DNA of 43,156 nucleotides from an uncultured Mycoplasmatota bacterium (GTDB lineage: Bacteria > Bacillota_I > Bacilli_A > RF39 > UBA660). Positions 37,839 through 43,156 of this stretch are shown here, piece by piece. The stretch spans positions 1-43,156 of the forward strand of contig CANSRG010000006.1 of the NCBI GenBank assembly GCA_947649355.1. The letters are read 5' to 3'. A model generated the notes under the pieces. That model searched no databases. It saw only the letters and a program-made list of their open reading frames with translations, and was not told the origin of the DNA. The number at the start of each line of letters is the position of its first letter. Within the stretch, counting starts at the first letter, position 1. Both the position numbers and the translations under genes were made by a program.

Positions 37839-40080
37839 TATTAGTGGTGAATATAAAACTGCTTGTAAAGCTCTTACAAGACAATCTAGAACAAAAATAG
37901 TAATAAATAATATAACATATGATGGTTCTCAATATATCAAAGACTATCCAAAATTTAGTCATAGTAATGATACTATGATTGGTGGCTTTCCAATTAAAAG
38001 TGCTGAATTTAGTTTATGGATTAAAAAAGGTTCAATCGAAATAGTTGATAAAGAAATAAAAATATATCGTGGATTGCTAATAAACGAAGAAATAGAGTGG
38101 ATTCCACAAGGAGTATTTTATGCAGAAGCAGAAGATATTACAACTTCTGATACTGGAGAGTATATTACAGTTAAATGTTTCGACAATGCAAAAAAATTAG
38201 GTACTAAAATTTATAAAGACAATAATACTTATCCTTTGTCAGAAACAAATTATATTAAAAATGTTATTTCACAAGCAGGCTATGAAGTAGATGAGAACGT
38301 TTTTGTAGAATCTAAGTATATGATGAAACAAAAACCAAATATGCCTGAAACAACAAGTTCTCGTGAAATTATAAGTCGTTATGCAGAGCAAAGAGGTGCA
38401 ATAGCTCTATTTTCGAGATTGGGGAAGGTCCAAATAAAGAAACCTACAGAAATAGACTTTACTTATTTATTTTATCAATATAAAAAATTAAATTGTGAAA
38501 CAACATACGGACCATTAAATCAGTTAATAATCGGAAATAAAAATATTGAGAATAATGTAATATTTCCTAGTGGAAAACAATCTCATCCATGGAATATGGA
38601 CGACAATCCTTTTTTGGATTTGATAAAACAATCTAGAAGAGAAGAAGTGTATTCTCAAATTGAGGGTCAAGAATTGACTCCATTTAAATTAGAATCAGCC
38701 TTAGATTCTTTTTATTTAGATATAAACGATATTATTTCTGTACAGAAAAAAGATGGAAGTTATATAAGTTTAACAATGCTTTCAATTGAAACAGAAAACA
38801 GATTAAAATGTAAAATTGGAGCATGTGTACAAAATAGAAAAGATATTTCTTACAATTTGGCAGGAAGTATAAAAGAAGATATAGAGTCAGTTAAGTTTGA
38901 GGTAGATTATAATAAAAAACAAATAAATGCTGCAGTAGAGAAATCAAATGATGCTCTATCTCAAACCACAAACTTATCAATCGAACTTGGAAAAATCCAA
39001 GGGTTAATAAGTGAATCAGTAGATACTACAAAATCAGCCGAAGGAACAGGATTTGTAAGTTTAGAAAATATAAATCAAAGTGAGCCAGTTATGTTACAAA
39101 TTCATCCAACAACCGAGGATGTATCTTATTTGTATCCAGCAGACAATTTGTATCCAAGCGATGATTTATTTTTATTAGGCAGAACAGTTATTTTTGAAAA
39201 TACATCGACAAAAGAAAAAGTAGAATATGAGTTACCTTGTGATTTACTAAAATGTGGTGAAATTTATGATGAATTTACATTAAATTTAAAAAATCATAAA
39301 TGCACAATTTCAAAAAAAGTGGGCGTTAATGAGAATGGAGAAAATTATGTTTTAACTCAATCAGAAACTAGAGAATTTGATTATCCAACAATAAAACTTT
39401 CTGATGGAGATTACAAAGTCTATTTAATAAGTTTTAATACTGCACATATATTTTGTAGGTTAATGAGTAAAAATGTATATACAGAGCAGTTCGCAACAAA
39501 CATTTCTGTTGAAAGTGCAATAGAACAATTAAGAAATTCTATTACTTTAAGTATAAAAGAAACATTATCAAATTATTCTACAACTACAGAAATGAATAGT
39601 GCTATTACAATGAAAGCAAACGAGATAAGTAATTCTGTAAATTTGAAAATTAGTGATGTGAATGGAGATATAAAAGAAATAAATGGTTCTTTAAAATTAA
39701 AACTAAATACTGAAGATTTATTTTCAGAATTTAATGTAGCAGTTAATAAAGTAGTGATTACAAGTGACAATTTTAAGTTAGATGTAGAAGGAAACATAAG
39801 AGCTCAAAATGCAGATTTAGCTGGAAAGATTACTTCTAATTTTGGGAATATTGGTGGTTGGGATATTAGCAACCTAGGCTTATCAAACGGTACTTTTTTT
39901 ATACATAATAACGGTTACTCAAATATCTATACTTATGCTGATATAATTGTAATAAGAAATTATTTGTTAGATAAAATCTCTTTAACAGCAGAGGATATTA
40001 AGCATTATGACTTAAATAATGATGGTGAAGTTGATTCTGCAGATTTATTGCTAATGAGACAAAAAATATTAAATATATAG
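37831..40080 (+). CDS. Tail hub/endopeptidase-like protein with C-terminal dockerin repeat
   Basis: 749 residues. N-terminal about 350 residues are hub-like ('IYRGLLINEEIEWIPQGVFY', 'YITVKCFDNAKKLGTKIYKD', 'ETTSSREIISRYAEQRGAIA'). The middle has long helical and beta segments (SIELGKIQGLISESVDTTKS; 'NSAITMKANEISNSVNLKIS'). The last about 55 residues include a degenerate first repeat (IYTYADIIVIRNYLLDKI) and a textbook calcium-binding dockerin repeat (DLNNDGEVDSADLLLMRQKI). Dockerins bind cohesin domains on cell-surface or secreted scaffolds. Confidence 0.8.
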   Translation: MYNISGEYKTACKALTRQSRTKIVINNITYDGSQYIKDYPKFSHSNDTMIGGFPIKSAEFSLWIKKGSIEIVDKEIKIYRGLLINEEIEWIPQGVFYAEAEDITTSDTGEYITVKCFDNAKKLGTKIYKDNNTYPLSETNYIKNVISQAGYEVDENVFVESKYMMKQKPNMPETTSSREIISRYAEQRGAIALFSRLGKVQIKKPTEIDFTYLFYQYKKLNCETTYGPLNQLIIGNKNIENNVIFPSGKQSHPWNMDDNPFLDLIKQSRREEVYSQIEGQELTPFKLESALDSFYLDINDIISVQKKDGSYISLTMLSIETENRLKCKIGACVQNRKDISYNLAGSIKEDIESVKFEVDYNKKQINAAVEKSNDALSQTTNLSIELGKIQGLISESVDTTKSAEGTGFVSLENINQSEPVMLQIHPTTEDVSYLYPADNLYPSDDLFLLGRTVIFENTSTKEKVEYELPCDLLKCGEIYDEFTLNLKNHKCTISKKVGVNENGENYVLTQSETREFDYPTIKLSDGDYKVYLISFNTAHIFCRLMSKNVYTEQFATNISVESAIEQLRNSITLSIKETLSNYSTTTEMNSAITMKANEISNSVNLKISDVNGDIKEINGSLKLKLNTEDLFSEFNVAVNKVVITSDNFKLDVEGNIRAQNADLAGKITSNFGNIGGWDISNLGLSNGTFFIHNNGYSNIYTYADIIVIRNYLLDKISLTAEDIKHYDLNNDGEVDSADLLLMRQKILNI

Positions 40081-40094
40081 AAGGTGATGTTAAA

Positions 40095-40289
40095 ATGAAA
40101 TATCTAAAAATAATCAATGAAATTTTAATATGCATAGCTTTGTTGCTGTGTATTTTTTTATTTATAAGTCAATTTAGAATTAAAGAAGACTTAAATGGAG
40201 ATGGAGTAGTTGATTCTGCAGACTTACTTTATCTTCGTCAATATCTAATAAAACAAAACGAAAGGAATTGTTATGAAAAAAGAAAATAA
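40095..40289 (+). CDS. Small membrane protein with a dockerin repeat
   Basis: 64 residues: N-terminal transmembrane helix (INEILICIALLLCIFLFISQ), then a single dockerin-type repeat (DLNGDGVVDSADLLYLRQYL) and a short basic tail. AGAAGGTGATG upstream; overlaps the next gene by 17 bases. The repeat is nearly the same, also in DNA, as that ending the preceding tail protein, so one was probably copied from the other. Confidence 0.7.
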   Translation: MKYLKIINEILICIALLLCIFLFISQFRIKEDLNGDGVVDSADLLYLRQYLIKQNERNCYEKRK

Positions 40290-40512
40290 GAAAGACAAGG
40301 AAATACAAGTTCCATTGTCAATTTTAATGGAGCGAGCAACAGAGAAAGTGATAAATGTTATAAATGATACTCAATTAGACATTCATTTGAAAATTGAAGT
40401 ATTACAAAATGTTCTTAAACTTGCGATAAATACAGAACAACAAGAACGTCTAAGATACGAATCTCAATTAAAAGAATTGGAGGTAGAAAATGTCGATAGC
40501 AAAACTAAATAA
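40273..40512 (+). CDS. Small helical protein of the baseplate region
   Basis: 79 residues, charged helix ('IQVPLSILMERATEKVINVI', 'LKIEVLQNVLKLAINTEQQE'). AAAGGAATTGTT upstream. Such proteins are usual near tail fibres; no function assigned. Confidence 0.55.
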   Translation: MKKENKKDKEIQVPLSILMERATEKVINVINDTQLDIHLKIEVLQNVLKLAINTEQQERLRYESQLKELEVENVDSKTK

Positions 40513-41194
40513 AATAATAAAAAATAAAGGTGAAGAAGGTTACGAGCAGTCTCCAGCAAATAAACAACTTTTACAAGATATGTGTGATAAAACAGACGAA
40601 ATAATTGAGAATTTAGATTGTAAAATCGTGGAACAAACAAATACAGATTTAAATGATTATACTGAAACAGGCATCTTCTTTTTTGATGCAAGTCAAAAAC
40701 CTCTAAATATCCCAGTTGGCAGTAATGGATGGTTGCAAGTGATGAAAGCTTCTGAAATTTTTGTAAAACAAATATGGTGGCGAGCTGGAACTCCTAATTC
40801 AAATGATTTTGAAACATATGTTAGAACAAAATCAACTTCTTGGAGTGCTTGGAGAAAATATGAAATTTTTGAAGACAGTAATTGGATAAATTTATCTTTA
40901 GAAACAGCTATTTCTGTTGGAAATATTAAGAAAAAAGCTCAATATAGAAAAATTGGAAAAGTAGTTCAATTAAGAGGAGATGTACAAGGAATTGCAAAAG
41001 GCGATACGTTAATCGCAACTTTGCCTGAAAATTTTAGACCTTCAACAAGACTTGATGTTATACAACCACTTAGCGGTGTAAGATATTGTAGATATCGAAT
41101 TGAACCAAATGGACAAATAATTTTGGAGTGGACAAGTGATAGCAATTACAATGCGTCATGGTACAACTTAGATATAACCTTTATGATTGATTGA
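40490..41194 (+). CDS. Tail fibre/receptor-binding protein with pyocin-knob domain
   Basis: 234 residues. After a helical attachment region, 'ETGIFFFDASQKPLNIPVGS' and 'NGWLQVMKASEIFVKQIWWR' and 'RTKSTSWSAWRKYE' form a pyocin_knob domain. The C-terminal part ('YRKIGKVVQLRGDVQGIAKG', 'IATLPENFRPSTRLDVIQPL') is a receptor-binding-type beta domain. Likely contacts the host surface. Confidence 0.8.
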   Translation: MSIAKLNKIIKNKGEEGYEQSPANKQLLQDMCDKTDEIIENLDCKIVEQTNTDLNDYTETGIFFFDASQKPLNIPVGSNGWLQVMKASEIFVKQIWWRAGTPNSNDFETYVRTKSTSWSAWRKYEIFEDSNWINLSLETAISVGNIKKKAQYRKIGKVVQLRGDVQGIAKGDTLIATLPENFRPSTRLDVIQPLSGVRYCRYRIEPNGQIILEWTSDSNYNASWYNLDITFMID

Positions 41195-41207
41195 AAGGAT
41201 TGATAAT

Positions 41208-41570
41208 GTGAATGAACGTTTAGAAATGACACGTGGAGATACATTAAAATTTAAATTTCAAAGAAAAACTGAAAATGAAGAAGTAATAAAAGAAAAAGTA
41301 GACAAAATGTATTTCACGATAAAAAGAAATCAAGAAACAAAAAAAGCATTGATTCAAAAAACATCGGATCATAATATAACCTACGACGAAGTCACAGGAT
41401 ATTATCATGTTGTTATTGAACCAGAAGATACAGATAATTTGAGTTATGGAAAATATTATTTTGATGTTGAAATCACAAAAAATGATATTGTAAAGACAAT
41501 AATTTTAGGAACTCTGCAAATAAACAAAGAAGTAACATTTTCATGTAATAAAGAGGTGCAAAATGATTGA
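41208..41570 (+). CDS. BppU-like baseplate protein N-domain
   Basis: About 120 residues from the GTG at 41208 (AAAGGATTG upstream; the frame is open to 41187). 'NERLEMTRGDTLKFKFQRKT' and 'KVDKMYFTIKRNQETKKALI' and 'GYYHVVIEPEDTDNLSYGKY' match the N-terminal domain of BppU-type upper baseplate proteins. No fibre domain follows, so it stands as a separate adaptor. Ends by overlapping the next gene by eight bases. Confidence 0.75.
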   Translation: MNERLEMTRGDTLKFKFQRKTENEEVIKEKVDKMYFTIKRNQETKKALIQKTSDHNITYDEVTGYYHVVIEPEDTDNLSYGKYYFDVEITKNDIVKTIILGTLQINKEVTFSCNKEVQND

Positions 41571-42333
41571 AATAGAAGACGAAAAAGAACTGGTAGTCAT
41601 TGAAAAAGATATTCAATATATTTACGAAAAACTAAAACCAAACATACTTTCTTTTAGAGGTTCTACGTTAGATAAAATCAATACAAAAATAATCGACAGT
41701 TCAAGCATTAAAGATATGAGCTATATGTTTGCAGAAATGAAAAACATTGCGAAACTAGATTTAAGTGAATTTGATACTTCAAATGCAACAATAATGAGTG
41801 CAATGTTTTATAATAGTACTTTTAAAAACTTAAATTTAAGTACATTTAAAACTTCATTAGTTACAATGACAAATTCAATGTTTCAAGGCTGTAGAAGTTT
41901 AACTGATTTAACTATTAGTAATCTAGATACTTCAAATGTCACCAATATGAGTTATATGTTTGCATTCTGTTCAAGTTTAACAACATTAGATTTAAGCAGT
42001 TTTGATTTTTCTAACACTACAAGCTTAGCGAATATGTTTCTTGAATCGAATAATTTAAAAGAAATAAAAGGGGTTTTAGATGTCACAAATGTTATTTCTA
42101 CAGCTGACATGTTTGGATATTGTAGTTCTTTGAAAGAAGTGCGTATAAAAAAACTTAAAGCAAATCTTTTAGTAAATACAGCTCCACTTTTGTCATCAGA
42201 GTCAATCAATTATCTTTTAATGAATGTACAACAAATCACAGAACCAAAAACAATTACTTTAGGTTCAAACATGAGTAAAGCAACGCAAGAAGCAATACAG
42301 AACGCTACGTCGAAAGGGTTTACGGTGGTTTAG
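41563..42333 (+). CDS. BspA/DUF285 leucine-rich repeat protein in the tail operon
   Basis: 256 residues with about five tandem repeats of the BspA/DUF285 type (LDLSEFDTSNATIMSAMFYN, 'LTISNLDTSNVTNMSYMFAF', 'LDLSSFDFSNTTSLANMFLE', 'LDVTNVISTADMFGYCSSLK'). No signal peptide, so it is not a normal surface protein; position suggests a virion surface or receptor-binding part. DUF285 proteins are abundant on the surface of Mycoplasmatota and gut Bacillota. Confidence 0.85.
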   Translation: MIEIEDEKELVVIEKDIQYIYEKLKPNILSFRGSTLDKINTKIIDSSSIKDMSYMFAEMKNIAKLDLSEFDTSNATIMSAMFYNSTFKNLNLSTFKTSLVTMTNSMFQGCRSLTDLTISNLDTSNVTNMSYMFAFCSSLTTLDLSSFDFSNTTSLANMFLESNNLKEIKGVLDVTNVISTADMFGYCSSLKEVRIKKLKANLLVNTAPLLSSESINYLLMNVQQITEPKTITLGSNMSKATQEAIQNATSKGFTVV

Positions 42334-42570
42334 ATGAAAATTATAGAAGAAAATAATTTAGATATTTTATTAGCTACAGAAGGTTATCTTTTAAAATCTA
42401 AAGATGATGTTTATAAAGAAGCATACGAAGATGAATTTGGGAATCAAATGCGAGAGCATATACCTTATTACTTTGAAAGAGGATATATACCTAAAAATAT
42501 AACTTTAGAAAAAGCAAAAGAAATTTATGAAGAAGTGAAAAGAGAAGAGGTTGAAGAATGGAAAATATAA
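42334..42570 (+). CDS. Small protein, possibly a XkdX-type tail component
   Basis: 78 residues, acidic ('LDILLATEGYLLKSKDDVYK', 'YFERGYIPKNITLEKAKEIY'). It starts at the base after the LRR stop. Size and place recall XkdX-like proteins but no firm match. Confidence 0.5.
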   Translation: MKIIEENNLDILLATEGYLLKSKDDVYKEAYEDEFGNQMREHIPYYFERGYIPKNITLEKAKEIYEEVKREEVEEWKI

Positions 42571-42881
42571 CATTAGGGCAAATCGCTACTGCATTGGCTT
42601 TTTTTCTAGGAATGATAGGTTCTGTCGAAGCATTAAGTTTTAAATTAAACAAAAAAATAAAAAATATATTAGAGCCAATGAATAAAAAAATTGATAATCT
42701 AGAATTAAATACTAATAAAAATTTTTTAGTAAGATTTTTAAGCGATGTAGAGCAAGGAAATGTAATTGATGAGACTGAATGGGAGCGATTCTATGAAACT
42801 TATCAAAGATATCATTTTTTAGGAGGAAATTCTTATATAGACCATAAAGTCGAAAAATTAAAGAAAGAAGGTAAAATATGA
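42558..42881 (+). CDS. Membrane-anchored lysis-region protein
   Basis: 107 residues. One N-terminal transmembrane helix (IATALAFFLGMIGSVEALSF), then a coiled region and 'QGNVIDETEWERFYETYQRY'. Directly before the holin. It may act as a lysis accessory or antiholin; unproven. Overlaps both neighbours. Confidence 0.6.
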   Translation: MENITLGQIATALAFFLGMIGSVEALSFKLNKKIKNILEPMNKKIDNLELNTNKNFLVRFLSDVEQGNVIDETEWERFYETYQRYHFLGGNSYIDHKVEKLKKEGKI

Positions 42882-43081
42882 CAAATAAAACTTATGATAT
42901 ATTAAAATACATTGCACAAATTGTACTACCATCTCTAGGTACCTTATATTTTGCTTTAGCAAGTATTTGGAACTTATCTTATGGAGAACAAGTAGTTGGT
43001 ACAATTACAGCGATAGATACATTTTTAGGAGCATTATTGATGTTATCAAGTAATGCTTATCAAAAGAAAGAAGGAGAATAA
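42878..43081 (+). CDS. Holin (Dp-1/A118-like)
   Basis: 67 residues with two transmembrane helices ('YIAQIVLPSLGTLYFALASI', 'VGTITAIDTFLGALLMLSSN') and a charged end. The pattern 'YDILKYIAQIVLPSLGTLYF ... W' is typical of small phage holins. Opens the membrane for the lysin whose gene follows. Confidence 0.85.
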   Translation: MTNKTYDILKYIAQIVLPSLGTLYFALASIWNLSYGEQVVGTITAIDTFLGALLMLSSNAYQKKEGE

Positions 43082-43083
43082 TT

Positions 43084-43156
43084 ATGGATAGAGTAATATA
43101 TGAATCTAGTAAAAGAATCACATGTAAATTTAATGGTTACCCAGGTCACAAAGGTG
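43084..43156 (+). CDS. Start of an endolysin, probably M23-type peptidase (cut by the window)
   Basis: Only 24 codons are visible: 'MDRVIYESSKRITCKFNGYP' then GHKG. The pattern 'YPGHKG' just before the window edge resembles the first zinc-site region (GxxH..D) of M23 peptidase lysins. AGAAGGAGAATAATT precedes the ATG. Confidence 0.5.
   Translation, partial: MDRVIYESSKRITCKFNGYPGHKG

Larger units (their letters stand above)
7096..43156. mobile_element. Siphovirus-like prophage, left end at tRNA-Thr, right end beyond the window
   Basis: An integrase next to a tRNA 3' end is followed in normal temperate-phage order by lysogeny, early/replication, late regulator, terminase, portal, scaffold, capsid, neck, tail, baseplate, holin and endolysin genes. 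Nearly all genes from 10978 on point right. The matching attR is not in the window, so the exact core and right boundary cannot be given. The tape measure protein (about 880 codons including its N-terminal extension) implies a long flexible tail. Confidence 0.93.

Noticed and set aside
1-43156. CRISPR array
   Set aside because: No set of regularly spaced direct repeats of 24-40 bases was found on reading; the repeats seen are short operators or coding repeats.
1-43156. Diversity-generating retroelement or retron in the tail region
   Set aside because: No reverse transcriptase motif (xADD) in any coding region.
1-43156. Insertion sequence or transposon
   Set aside because: No transposase found; the only mobile genes are the integrase and two homing-type endonucleases.

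Overview
The window is strongly AT-rich DNA from a low-GC Gram-positive bacterium of the Bacillota/Mycoplasmatota type. Gene order and protein families fit a gut-type Bacilli/RF39-like relative, but the species cannot be named from the sequence. TGA, TAA and TAG all act as ordinary stops, so the standard code applies.

Bases 1-7095 are host chromosome. They hold the 3' part of an HD-domain phosphohydrolase, a two-repeat lipoprotein, a membrane-anchored thioredoxin-like protein, the primosome operon (DnaB-like initiator, an unknown internally duplicated protein, DnaI, and a TtcA-like PP-loop tRNA thiolase), two small minus-strand genes, and tRNA-Thr(GGT).

A tail-bearing (siphovirus-like) prophage starts at the 3' end of tRNA-Thr and runs past the right edge of the window. 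Left to right it carries: tyrosine integrase (7160-8332, minus); a lysogeny block (a split membrane gene, ImmA-like peptidase, Ltp-type superinfection-exclusion protein, XRE repressor); a divergent operator/promoter region (10831-10977); Cro-like protein and antirepressor; an early region with a ribbon-helix-helix regulator, two homing-type HNH endonucleases, a DnaD-like protein, ERF annealing protein, PD-(D/E)XK nuclease, two SSBs, an adenine methyltransferase and an ASCH protein; an ArpU-like late regulator; hicAB; terminase, portal, head, neck, tail, baseplate and holin genes; and the first codons of an endolysin.

The most striking element is the gene-free stretch 24124-24784. It has its own extended -10 promoter, a roughly 500-nt RNA rich in local and long-range helices with GNRA tetraloops, a tRNA-like gene directly at its 3' end, and a shared terminator. 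Size, position before the terminase genes, the prophage setting and the adjoining tRNA all fit the large ornate phage RNAs ROOL (best fit) or GOLLD.

Other points: a minor head protein fused to a CdiA-C/PD-(D/E)XK toxin-like nuclease (MuF-type polymorphic toxin) with no immunity gene behind it but a second odd tRNA; a dockerin repeat at the C-terminus of a tail hub protein and another on the next small membrane protein; a BspA/DUF285 repeat protein in the baseplate region; a canonical A_AAA_AAC -1 frameshift site in the tail chaperone; a second possible slippery site (A8) in a membrane gene; a tape-measure reading frame with no visible start codon; two small ORFs interrupted by in-frame stops; and face-to-face promoters in a 12-bp inverted repeat upstream of the integrase.
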